Assembly: GCA_036490515.1 (NCBI GenBank)
Contig: DASXDU010000013.1
Location: 1-64,000, forward strand
Reading direction: 5' to 3'
From: Palsa-1150 sp036490515
GTDB taxonomy: Bacteria; Myxococcota_A; Polyangia; Polyangiales; Polyangiaceae
DNA: 64,000 bases
The first letter of the stretch is position 1. Each line of letters opens with the position of its first letter. The notes under the pieces were generated by a model. It was not told the origin of the DNA and made no database searches. It saw only the letters and a program-made list of their open reading frames with translations. Made by a program: the position numbers and the translations under genes. Of the stretch, positions 1 to 7,388 are shown piece after piece.

Positions 1-1619
1 GCGTCTTGGATGGCGATGCGATCGCAGTACTCGGCCTCCTCCATGAAGTGCGTGGTGACGATGATCGTCACGCCGCTCTTGGCGAGCGCGGTTATCGTCC
101 GCCAGAACTTGCGCCGCGCGAGCGGATCGATGCCACTCGTCGGCTCGTCGAGGAAGAGGATGTCGGGCTCGTGCAAGAGCCCCGTCGCCATCGCGAGGCG
201 CTGCTTGTAGCCGGTCGGCAAGACGCCACTCACAGCGGACGGCTCGAGCGCAAACTCTTCGAGGACCGCACCGACGCGGGCGCGCAGCGTCTTGCCGCGG
301 AGGCCGTACGCGCCGCCGAAGAACTCGAGGTTCTCGCGCACGGTGAGGTTGCCGTAGAGCGAGAACTTCTGCGCGACGTAGCCGATGCGCGCGCGAGCTG
401 CGGCACGCGCGGTGCGCAGGTCGCGACCGGCGACCTCGAGGTGGCCGCTCGTCGCCGGGAGCAGGCCGCAGAGCATGCGGAACGTCGTCGTCTTCCCGGC
501 ACCGTTCGGACCGAGGAGGCCGAAGATCTCCCCGCGCGCCACGTCGAACGACGTGCTCGCGACCGCGGTGAAGTCGCCGAATTTTCGCACGAGATCGCGC
601 ACGACGATGATCGGCTCTTCGCGCGCGCCGACCTCGGCACCGGATCGCACGGCGGACGCCGGCGGCTCGACCTCGTCCTTCGCCTGCTCGTGAAGGAGCA
701 TCATGAACGCGTCCTCGAGCTCCGCGGGCCGCGGCTCGCACGCGACGCCGCGCAGCAACTCAGCGAGCTTCGCTTCGTTGGCGTTCGGCTGGCGGATGAA
801 CCGCACGCCGCCGCCCCTCGGCACCGCGTCGACGATGACGTCCGGCGCGTCGATGAGCTTTACCTGTAGGTCGCGAGCCGCCACGTCGCCGGGCGGCGAC
901 GCGGTGAACGTCAGGCCGCGAGCGCGCTCTCGCAAGCGCTCGGGCGGGCCGTCCGCGAGCACGCGGCCCTTGCTCATCACGAACACGTTCGCGCAGCGCT
1001 CGGCTTCGTCCATGTACGCGGTGCTCACGACCACGCCGAGTTTTTCGTCGTCGACGAGTTGCTTCACGATCTGCCACAGCTCGCGGCGCGACAGCGGGTC
1101 GACCCCCACGCTGGGCTCGTCGAGGAGAAGCAGATCCGGCGAGCGCACGAGCGTGCACGCGAGGCCGAGCTTCTGCTTCATGCCTCCGGAGAGCGCTCCG
1201 GCAGGTCGCTCCGTGAAGCGCGTGAGGTCGGTCATGTGGAGCATGCGCGCGAACCGCGTCCGTCGCGCTTCTTGCGGGACGCCGTGAAGGTCCGCGTAGA
1301 GGTCCAAGTTCTCTTGCACGCTGAGGTCTTCGTAGAGACCGAAGCGCTGCGGCATGTAGCTGATGCGGTCCTGCACGCGCTGCGGATCTCGGACGACGTC
1401 GATGCCGAGCACGTGGAGCGCACCGGCGCTCGGTGCGAGCAGCCCCGCGAACATGCGCAGGAGCGTCGTCTTTCCCGCGCCGTCCGGCCCGACGAGAGCG
1501 GTGAGCTCACCCGCGCGGACGGTGAGCGACATCCCGTCGACTGCGGCGAACGTGACGCCGGTAGGCCCGACGAAGTTCTTCGTGAGCGCTTCGGCGACGA
1601 CCGTCGCGCCGTCGCTCAT
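1..1619 (-). CDS. ybhF: Dual-domain ABC transporter ATPase, YbhF-like (partial, 3' end off the window)
   Basis: Cytoplasmic ATPase with two fused ABC cassettes, expected to power an ABC-2 type efflux pump. Cassette 1 has Walker A GPDGAGKT (about residue 42), signature LSGGMKQ (about 140) and Walker B LLLLDEPS. Cassette 2 has Walker A GPNGAGKT (about 368), a degenerate signature LPTGYKQR and Walker B ILFLDEPTSGID. E. coli YbhF has the same architecture at about 578 residues; about 539 codons are visible, so only the last few dozen residues are missing. The ATG start overlaps the stop of the upstream HlyD-like gene (ATGA), which implies translational coupling. The two permease genes expected next (ybhS and ybhR equivalents) would lie left of base 1. 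The drug or other substrate cannot be told from sequence. Confidence 0.9.
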   Translation of the reverse strand, partial: MSDGATVVAEALTKNFVGPTGVTFAAVDGMSLTVRAGELTALVGPDGAGKTTLLRMFAGLLAPSAGALHVLGIDVVRDPQRVQDRISYMPQRFGLYEDLSVQENLDLYADLHGVPQEARRTRFARMLHMTDLTRFTERPAGALSGGMKQKLGLACTLVRSPDLLLLDEPSVGVDPLSRRELWQIVKQLVDDEKLGVVVSTAYMDEAERCANVFVMSKGRVLADGPPERLRERARGLTFTASPPGDVAARDLQVKLIDAPDVIVDAVPRGGGVRFIRQPNANEAKLAELLRGVACEPRPAELEDAFMMLLHEQAKDEVEPPASAVRSGAEVGAREEPIIVVRDLVRKFGDFTAVASTSFDVARGEIFGLLGPNGAGKTTTFRMLCGLLPATSGHLEVAGRDLRTARAAARARIGYVAQKFSLYGNLTVRENLEFFGGAYGLRGKTLRARVGAVLEEFALEPSAVSGVLPTGYKQRLAMATGLLHEPDILFLDEPTSGIDPLARRKFWRTITALAKSGVTIIVTTHFMEEAEYCDRIAIQD

Positions 1620-2608
1620 GGCCCAGCCAGCGGGAGGTGGACGGTGACGGGTTGACCCAGACGCAGCACCTCGGCTGTGTCCTCGACGACGACGCGAACC
1701 TCGTAGACGAGGCTGGTGCGGAGCTCTTCGGTCTGCACGGATTTGGGCGTGAACTCGGCGACTGACGAGATGAACCCCACCCTGCCGGCGATCGGTTGGT
1801 TCGGCTGGCTGTCGGTGAGGACGCGCGCGGGCATGCCCGGCTTGATCTTGCCGAGGTCCGGCTCGCTCACGAAGACGCGGATCCATTTGGGCTGCGTCAC
1901 CGCGAGCGCGAAGACGGCGCGCTGCGGCGTGACCATGTCGCCTGGCTCGAGCAGCCGCGAGCGGACGACGGCGTCGCCCGGCGCGTGGAGCTGGCCGAGA
2001 TCGATCTGGTGGCGTAGTAGCGCGAGCTGCGCCTCTGCCTCCTCGAGTTGGGCGGCCGCGCCGGCCACGTCCTCTTTGCGAGAGCCGAGCATCGCCAGGT
2101 GGAGCGCGGCACGCAGGTCGTCCGCTTTCGTCGACGCGACCTCGGCAGCGCTCTCGGCGTGCTCGTCCTCTTGTTCGCTGAGCGAGCCCGAGGCGCGCAG
2201 CTTCTCGGCGCTCGCGAGGTCTCGCTCGGCGCGCTGCGCGTCCGCCTCGGCGCCCTTCAACTGGCTGCGCGCGCGGGCGATCTCGTCCGGACGCGAGCCG
2301 TTGCGGAGGCGCAGGAGCGTTTGGCGCCGCACCTCGGCGTCGGCCTCGATCTGGCGCGCCTGGAGCTCGAGCGTCTTCGTGTCGAGCACGGCGAGCACGT
2401 CGCCGGCCTTCACCCGGTCGCCTTCTTCGGCTCGAAGCTCGACGAGCCTGCCGCTGCCCTCGAACGCGAGGGAGACCTGCCGGACGTCCACGTTGCCGTG
2501 GAGGACGATCTCGTTCGCGTCACCCGTTCGGTGCCCGCGCCGCCAAGCCCAAACCGCGAGCCCGGCACCGACGAGCAGCAGGATTGCGATGGGAAGGAGC
2601 TTTTTCAT
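1616..2608 (-). CDS. ybhG: HlyD/EmrA-family membrane-fusion (periplasmic adaptor) protein, YbhG-like
   Basis: Adaptor subunit of the tripartite efflux system encoded with the neighbouring ATPase. The 330-residue product has an N-terminal signal anchor (MKKLLPIAILLLVG), a biotinyl/lipoyl-like strand set around FEGSGRLVELRAEEGDRVKA, a long Ala/Glu/Arg-rich helical hairpin at roughly residues 85-200, and a second barrel half ending in a beta-strand-rich tail. I chose the ATG at 2608 because the only longer start is a TTG five codons upstream with no better ribosome site. It follows the TetR gene after 54 bases and overlaps the ATPase by four, so the three genes probably form one operon. Family assignment is firm; the substrate is unknown. 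Confidence 0.88.
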   Translation of the reverse strand: MKKLLPIAILLLVGAGLAVWAWRRGHRTGDANEIVLHGNVDVRQVSLAFEGSGRLVELRAEEGDRVKAGDVLAVLDTKTLELQARQIEADAEVRRQTLLRLRNGSRPDEIARARSQLKGAEADAQRAERDLASAEKLRASGSLSEQEDEHAESAAEVASTKADDLRAALHLAMLGSRKEDVAGAAAQLEEAEAQLALLRHQIDLGQLHAPGDAVVRSRLLEPGDMVTPQRAVFALAVTQPKWIRVFVSEPDLGKIKPGMPARVLTDSQPNQPIAGRVGFISSVAEFTPKSVQTEELRTSLVYEVRVVVEDTAEVLRLGQPVTVHLPLAGP

Positions 2609-2632
2609 CGGGGCTCGCGGCAAGATCCAACT

Positions 2633-2652
2633 TTCAATTCGATTTGGTCTAC
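2633..2652. promoter_or_regulatory. Second copy of the operator-like sequence, between tetR and hlyD genes
   Basis: This 20-base stretch matches 16 of 20 bases of the site at 3342-3361, including the whole CGATTT core and the GTCTA flank. It lies in the 54-base gap between regulator and adaptor gene. A perfect 12-base palindrome, CGTGACGTCACG (2656-2667), is immediately next to it and overlaps the regulator's stop codon. An internal promoter controlled by the same repressor is possible. Confidence 0.35.
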
Positions 2653-2662
2653 GGGCGTGACG

Positions 2663-3331
2663 TCACGTTTCGCGGCGCGCGCGTGTGGCCTTCTTCGATG
2701 CCGCGTGCTCTCGGCCGAGCGCCTGCAGGCCGGCCAGCGCGAAGGTGTGGAGATGCGCCACGAGCACGTCGTGTGGCATCGCGGCGATCGTCGCCAGCGT
2801 AGCGAGGCGCCTACCGACCACCATCATCACGCAAGGCGCAGCGACGCTGACGAGGCAGCGAAGGAGCGCGGGGTCTTCTCTGGGGATCCCCGTGATCTCC
2901 TCGAGGATCGAGAGCACGACACCCAGCTTCGGCGCGATCTCGCGCCGCTCGAGCACGCGCAGGTGGATCGACGGCGACTGCACCTCGCGCGCAACGACGC
3001 TGGCGTATCGACCTGCAGCTGCACTACGGGGGGAGAGCACCTTCTCGATGAGCGCGCGGAGCTTCTCCTGCGCAGGCACATCCGCCGCCGCGATGCGCTC
3101 GAGATCCTCGATGGGCGCGAGCCTCCGATGCGCCTCGACCAGGACGGCTTCGTAGAGTCCGCCGCGACTTCCGAAGTGGTAGTTGAGCGATGCGAGGTCC
3201 ACGCCCGCCTTCGCGGCGATCGCCTTGTTCGACGCGTACGCGAACCCCGACGCCGCGATGAGCTTCGTCGCTGCATCGAGGATGCGCGCGCGGGTCGCCT
3301 CTCCGTCCGCGCGCCGCGCCTTGGTCGTCAT
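2663..3331 (-). CDS. cecR: TetR-family transcriptional regulator (CecR/DUF1956-like)
   Basis: DNA-binding repressor of 222 residues. The N-terminal helix-turn-helix lies at about residues 12-58 (ARILDAATKLIAASG, then the recognition region ASLNYHFGSRGGLYEAV, the usual YYHF variant of the family). The C-terminal two-thirds is the ligand and dimer domain and resembles the DUF1956 group of CecR. Gene order TetR-HlyD-dual ATPase matches the E. coli cecR-ybhG-ybhF locus, so auto-regulation of an efflux operon is the natural inference. A TetR-style inverted repeat sits 11 bases upstream of the start codon and a related sequence lies in the gap before the HlyD gene. The effector is unknown. Confidence 0.85.
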   Translation of the reverse strand: MTTKARRADGEATRARILDAATKLIAASGFAYASNKAIAAKAGVDLASLNYHFGSRGGLYEAVLVEAHRRLAPIEDLERIAAADVPAQEKLRALIEKVLSPRSAAAGRYASVVAREVQSPSIHLRVLERREIAPKLGVVLSILEEITGIPREDPALLRCLVSVAAPCVMMVVGRRLATLATIAAMPHDVLVAHLHTFALAGLQALGREHAASKKATRARRET

Positions 3332-3341
3332 GGGTAGAAGA

Positions 3342-3361
3342 TTAAACTCGATTTAGTCTAA
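3342..3361. promoter_or_regulatory. Candidate TetR/CecR-like operator upstream of the regulator gene
   Basis: The 20-base site is TTAAACT-CGATTT-AGTCTAA: 7-base arms matching at 6 of 7 positions around a 6-base spacer. It is AT-rich in an otherwise GC-rich region and lies just upstream of the TetR start codon, where an auto-repressing operator is expected. Binding is inferred, not shown. Confidence 0.5.
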
Positions 3362-3380
3362 GGGTCAATTTAGCCAGGCA

Positions 3381-3782
3381 ATGTCGCGCGCACTTCGATC
3401 GCCGGAGGCCACGCGATGCACTGCGGGACGCGCATCCTCTCCCGCCAGGGCGAAGGGCGGCCGGTTGCTGCGTCGGACCGCCGAGCAGGTCGCGAAGACC
3501 CTGGCCTCGATCGTCTCGCTCGTGAGGAGCAAGAAGACAGAGGAGGGCCTCTCGCAGCTCGTGGCCCAGGCGATCAAGTCGCACAACGACCCGAAGATGC
3601 ACCCGCACGACTCGACCATCCCTGACGCCGAGAAGACCGGGGCGCTCGCCCGGGTGATCAGGCTCTTCCCCGCGCCCCCGGCGCAGACGTCGTCTTCGCC
3701 AACGCCCTTCGGCGTGGCAGCTCGCGTGGCAGATCCGCCGTCCGAGAACTCTCCGCACGTCCCGAACCCTGCGGAATCTTTG

Positions 3783-3785
<3 letters not shown>
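3381..3785 (+). CDS. Small hypothetical protein, uncertain or remnant gene
   Basis: I do not recognise this 134-residue frame. Its middle, from about residue 29 (LLRRTAEQVAKTLASIVSLV) to about residue 95, has strongly GC-ending codons and a helical, charged composition, which looks genuinely coding. The first 28 and last 35 residues are Arg/Pro/Ser-rich and less convincing. The stop codon runs into the 3' end of the convergent tRNA gene, an awkward arrangement. It could be a truncated relative of a DNA-binding or helical regulatory domain, or a decayed gene. No ribosome site is obvious before the ATG at 3381. Confidence 0.3.
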
Positions 3786-3854
<69 letters not shown>

Positions 3855-3927
3855 GGGGGCCGACACAGCTACCTTCCTCGGCCGGCCGTGTCAACCGCGC
3901 CCCGGCGCTCCTCGGAACGCGCGTGGG

Positions 3928-3966
3928 GCCTGTCCCGCGACAACCCCGGATCTGTCCGGGACAGGC
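3928..3966. other. Inverted repeat upstream of the tRNA, within the 220-base gap 3855-4074
   Basis: Perfect 10-base arms GCCTGTCCCG and CGGGACAGGC enclose a 19-base loop. A nested alternative hairpin, CCCGGA-TCTG-TCCGGG (3945-3960), shares the right arm, so the two folds exclude each other. It lies between the divergent tRNA-Val gene and the coiled-coil gene. The rest of the gap shows nothing I can name. Confidence 0.4.
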
Positions 3967-4074
3967 GCCCGACGACCCAACATGGCGAGATCACTCGGAC
4001 CGGATGACGGCACCCCGAGTGCTCGTGCTCACCGTTGCGGCCAGCACCTGGCCGGGGCAAAGGGGGAGGTACCG

Positions 4075-4434
4075 ATGGAGATCGAAGATCTGCACAGAGT
4101 GGTCGTGCAGGGGTTTGCGTCCCTGAACGACAAGATCGACTCAGTCGACGCGAAGGTCGATCGCCTCGACGCGAAGGTCGATCGCCTGGACGCGAAGGTC
4201 GATCGCCTCGACGCGAGGGTCGATCGCCTGGACGCGAGGGTCGACGGCCTGGACGCCAAGGTGGACGGTGGGCTCGCCGCCGTGAACCAGCGAATCGACA
4301 ATCTCATCGTCCACATGGACACCGAGTTCGGGCGCGTGAAGGACGCGATCATGGAGCACGGACGGCAGCTGAAGGACATCCACAGCGCCCTCGATCGGAA
4401 GGTCGACCGCGACGAGCTCGTGGCCCGCCACTGA
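4075..4434 (+). CDS. Heptad-repeat coiled-coil protein
   Basis: A 119-residue protein of unknown job, dominated by a parallel coiled coil. Residues about 25-62 are near-exact heptads of the type VDRLDAK with V, I or L in a/d positions, followed by a less regular helix (INxR-type GGLAAVNQRIDNL) to the end. The start is the ATG at 4075, preceded by a good ribosome site (AGGGGGAGG); an in-frame upstream extension is Arg/His/Pro junk. The repeat is also visible in the DNA as 21-base units. Possible roles are oligomerisation or scaffolding, as in phage-tail or SMC-like small proteins, but nothing shows which. It converges on the methyltransferase gene with two bases between. Confidence 0.75.
   Translation: MEIEDLHRVVVQGFASLNDKIDSVDAKVDRLDAKVDRLDAKVDRLDARVDRLDARVDGLDAKVDGGLAAVNQRIDNLIVHMDTEFGRVKDAIMEHGRQLKDIHSALDRKVDRDELVARH
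4147..4251 (+). repeat. 21-base tandem repeat inside the coiled-coil gene
   Basis: Five consecutive 21-base units beginning GACGCGAAGGTCGATCGCCT, followed by a decayed sixth. Each unit encodes one heptad. Units differ mainly at third codon positions and K/R exchanges, so the reading frame and coil register are kept while copy number could change. Confidence 0.85.
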
Positions 4435-4436
4435 GG

Positions 4437-5252
4437 TCACTCCGCTTTTCGCGCGCTCAGCACGAGGTGGACCGTGGGGAACACGCCGCCGTACTCCTCG
4501 CAGACGCGCCGGAGCTCGACCCATGCCTCTTCCTTCTCGCGCTCTCCCAAGCGCTCGATCGGGTCGGCGTGGATGGGCGACTCGCGCATCGCCTCGAACG
4601 CGGCCTCGGGCGACGCGAAGCGGCGCTCACCCCGGACGACGTTCTCCGTCACGTCCACGAAACCCGCCTGCGCGAGCCACGTCGTCCACGCGCCCTCCTC
4701 GTTGATCGCGAAGGCGCGGACGACCTGCGGCGGATCGTCGGGGTTCCATCCTCCCCGCTTCCGGCCTTCCGCGATGGCAAGACCGTGGAAGGGGTTCTGG
4801 TTGATGGGGCCCCACACGACGGCGCTCAGGCGGCCCCCGCCCTTCAGCGCGCGGAGGATCCCGGCGAAGGCGCGCGCGCGGTCGAGGAACATGAGGACCT
4901 GCCGCGCGATGACCGCGTCGAACGTCCCGGGCTCGACGTCGATGGCCGACCCGTCCATCTGCCGTACCGTCACGTTGGCCGTCCCCGCCTCCCGGAGGAC
5001 GTCCTTCGCCGCCTGCACCATCGACGGCGAGAAGTCCGTCGCGAGCACGCTTCCTTGCGCTCCCACTCGTTCTCCAGCGAGAAGCGCGGTGTCACCCGTC
5101 CCCGTGCCGAGCTCCAGCACGCGGCTTCCCGGCCTCACTCCCGCGGCATCGAACATCGCCTCCGTCTGCGCGTGCATCAGCGTCCGTCGCTCGGCGGCCT
5201 TCTTCTTCCAGGTGTCCGCGAACTCCTGCGACTCCCAGCCCTTCTCAGCCAT
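4437..5252 (-). CDS. Class I SAM-dependent methyltransferase (UbiE/Methyltransf_11 type)
   Basis: Soluble 271-residue methyltransferase. SAM-binding motif I is VLELGTGTGD at about residues 45-54; the acidic motif II is around LATDFSPSMV (about 70-79), and the post-II segment FDAVIARQVLMFL fits the family. The remainder (WNPDDPPQVVRAFAIN...) is a variable substrate lid. The acceptor molecule cannot be predicted; such genes methylate quinones, small metabolites or lipids. It is divergent from the aldolase/dehydrogenase gene with 63 bases between their start codons, so a shared promoter region lies at 5253-5315. Confidence 0.85.
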   Translation of the reverse strand: MAEKGWESQEFADTWKKKAAERRTLMHAQTEAMFDAAGVRPGSRVLELGTGTGDTALLAGERVGAQGSVLATDFSPSMVQAAKDVLREAGTANVTVRQMDGSAIDVEPGTFDAVIARQVLMFLDRARAFAGILRALKGGGRLSAVVWGPINQNPFHGLAIAEGRKRGGWNPDDPPQVVRAFAINEEGAWTTWLAQAGFVDVTENVVRGERRFASPEAAFEAMRESPIHADPIERLGEREKEEAWVELRRVCEEYGGVFPTVHLVLSARKAE

Positions 5253-5315
5253 GCGGGCGAGGCTAGCGTGCTCTCCGCCTTTGCGGCTCGCCGCTCTTTG
5301 CTAGGGTGCGCTCCC

Positions 5316-7388
5316 ATGGAAAGCCGCTACGACGCCGACGCCGCCGCCCGGATGGTCGAGAGCCTCGCCGGAAGGGCGTCCGAGGCGCTGGCGATGCGGA
5401 CGTACTCGGCGCGCATCATCGGAGCGGACACGGGGCTCGTGGTCCACGGCGGCGGCAACACGTCGGTGAAGGCGCAGGCGAAGACGGCGCTCGGCGAGAC
5501 GATCGAGGTCCTCCACATCAAGGGCTCGGGCTGGGACCTCGCGACCATCGAGCCGCCGGGGCACCCGGCCGTGCGCCTCGAGCCGCTCCGGCGCCTCCGG
5601 CAGCTCGACGCGATGACCGACGAGGCGATGGTCAACGAGCTTCGCACGAACCTCCTCGAGGCGGCGGCGCCGACGCCGAGCGTCGAGACGCTCCTCCACG
5701 CGTTCCTGCCCGCGACGTACGTCGACCACACGCACGCCGACGCCATCCTCGCGATCGCCGACCAGCCCGACGGAAAGAGCATCTGCGCGCAGCTCTTCGG
5801 CAAGGGGCTCGTCTGGATCCCGTACGTGATGCCGGGGTTCGCTCTCGCGAAGCGCTGCATCGAGGAGTTCGAGCGCGTCGCGGCGCACGACGAGCCCACC
5901 GTGCTGGTGCTCGAGAAGCACGGCCTGCTCACGTGGGGCGCGACGGCCGAGGAGAGCTACCACCGGACGATCGACGCCGTGTCGAGGGCGGAGCTCTACG
6001 CGGCCGACCGGAGCGGGACGGTGGCGCTGACCTCGGGCGTGCGCGCCGAGGCGGGGGAGACGACGATCCTGCCGCGTCTTCGAGGCGCGGTGGCGAAGCT
6101 CGCAGGCGACGCGCCCGAGAGGGGCCCCATCGTGCGGACGCGCGCGACGCAGGCGATCCTCGGCTTCCTCGAGCGGCGAGACGTGGCGGAGCTCGTGCAG
6201 CGCGGGTGCGTGACGCCCGACCACGTCATCCGGACCAAGCCCGCGGCGATGCTCGTGCAGCGGCCCGCCTACGGCGACCCGGCCAAGCTCGGCGAGCAGC
6301 TCGAGGGCGAGGTGAAGGAGTTCGCGCGCAAGTACGACGCGTACTTCGAGGACATGTGCCGGCAGAAGAAGGTGACGCGGAAGAAGCTCGATCCGTGGCC
6401 GCGCATCGTGCTCCTGCCGGGGTTCGGGGCGTGCTCGGTCGCGGCGACGGCGCGCGAGGCGGACGTGGCGCTCGACGTGTACGAGCACGCGATCGACGTC
6501 ATGTCGACGGCGGCGGACATCGGGAAGTTCGCGCCGGTCACACGCGCGGACCTCTTCGACGTGGAGTACTGGAGCCTCGAGCAGGCGAAGATCAAGCCTG
6601 CGGCGCCGGCTCCGCTCGCGCGGTGCGTGGCGGTCGTGACGGGCGCGGCGAGCGGCATCGGCCTGGCGACGGTGGAGCGACTGCTCGGGGCGGGAGCGCA
6701 CGTCGCGATGGTCGATCGCGACTTCGACGCGCTCGTGACGGCCGTCGAGAAGACGGCGAAGGGCCGCAAGGAGCGCGTCCTCATGATCGTGGCGGACGTG
6801 ACCGACGAGGACGCGGTGCGGGGCGCGTTCGCGCGGACCGTGAGCGCGTGGGGAGGCGTCGACGTGGTCGTGTCGAACGCGGGCACGGCGCCCGAGGGGC
6901 GGCTCGAGACGGCGGACGGCGAGAAGGCGCTCCGTGCGTCGATCGAGCTCAACGCGCTCTCGCACGCGCGCGTGGCGCGGCACGCGGTGGAGGTGTTCGA
7001 GGCGCAAGGCCGCGGCGGGTGCCTGCTCTTCAACGCGAGCAAGGCGGCGTTCAACCCGGGGCCTGGGTTCGGGCCCTACGCGGTGGCCAAGAGCGCGCTC
7101 GTCGCGCTGATGAAGCAGTACGCCGTCGACCTCGGCGCGAAGGGCATCCGGTCCAACGCCGTGAACGCGGACCGCATCCGCACGGCGCTCTTCGGGGGCG
7201 GCGTCGTCGAGTCGCGCGCCAAGGCCCGCGGCCTCTCGGTCGACGCCTACTTCCAGTCGAACCTCCTCGCCCGCGAGGTCCTCGCGGACGACGTCGCCGA
7301 CGCCTTCGTCTACCTCGCGGGTGCCCGCGCCACGACCGGCTGTGTCCTCACCGTCGACGGCGGCAACGCAGCCGCGTTCCCCCGCTAG
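5316..7388 (+). CDS. Bifunctional class II aldolase / short-chain dehydrogenase (RhaD-like fusion)
   Basis: Fusion of 690 residues. Residues about 10-390 are a class II (zinc) aldolase/adducin domain with metal ligands in VDHTHADA and the EKHGLLTWG strand. Residues about 430-690 are an NAD(P)-dependent Rossmann short-chain dehydrogenase with TGAASGIG at about 441, catalytic Ser in FNAS and YAVAK thirteen residues later. Fusions of this type act in deoxy-sugar catabolism, cleaving a rhamnulose-phosphate-type substrate and oxidising the lactaldehyde product; whether this one uses rhamnose is inferred from family only, as no other sugar-pathway gene is adjacent. The open frame extends far upstream but the ATG at 5316 is the first that fits the domain start. 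Its stop overlaps the convergent gene by four bases. Confidence 0.88.
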   Translation: MESRYDADAAARMVESLAGRASEALAMRTYSARIIGADTGLVVHGGGNTSVKAQAKTALGETIEVLHIKGSGWDLATIEPPGHPAVRLEPLRRLRQLDAMTDEAMVNELRTNLLEAAAPTPSVETLLHAFLPATYVDHTHADAILAIADQPDGKSICAQLFGKGLVWIPYVMPGFALAKRCIEEFERVAAHDEPTVLVLEKHGLLTWGATAEESYHRTIDAVSRAELYAADRSGTVALTSGVRAEAGETTILPRLRGAVAKLAGDAPERGPIVRTRATQAILGFLERRDVAELVQRGCVTPDHVIRTKPAAMLVQRPAYGDPAKLGEQLEGEVKEFARKYDAYFEDMCRQKKVTRKKLDPWPRIVLLPGFGACSVAATAREADVALDVYEHAIDVMSTAADIGKFAPVTRADLFDVEYWSLEQAKIKPAAPAPLARCVAVVTGAASGIGLATVERLLGAGAHVAMVDRDFDALVTAVEKTAKGRKERVLMIVADVTDEDAVRGAFARTVSAWGGVDVVVSNAGTAPEGRLETADGEKALRASIELNALSHARVARHAVEVFEAQGRGGCLLFNASKAAFNPGPGFGPYAVAKSALVALMKQYAVDLGAKGIRSNAVNADRIRTALFGGGVVESRAKARGLSVDAYFQSNLLAREVLADDVADAFVYLAGARATTGCVLTVDGGNAAAFPR

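Noticed and set aside
4035..5315. Upstream extension of the aldolase/dehydrogenase frame by more than 400 residues
   Set aside because: The extension is antisense to the methyltransferase gene and Arg-rich; the family domain begins at the ATG at 5316.
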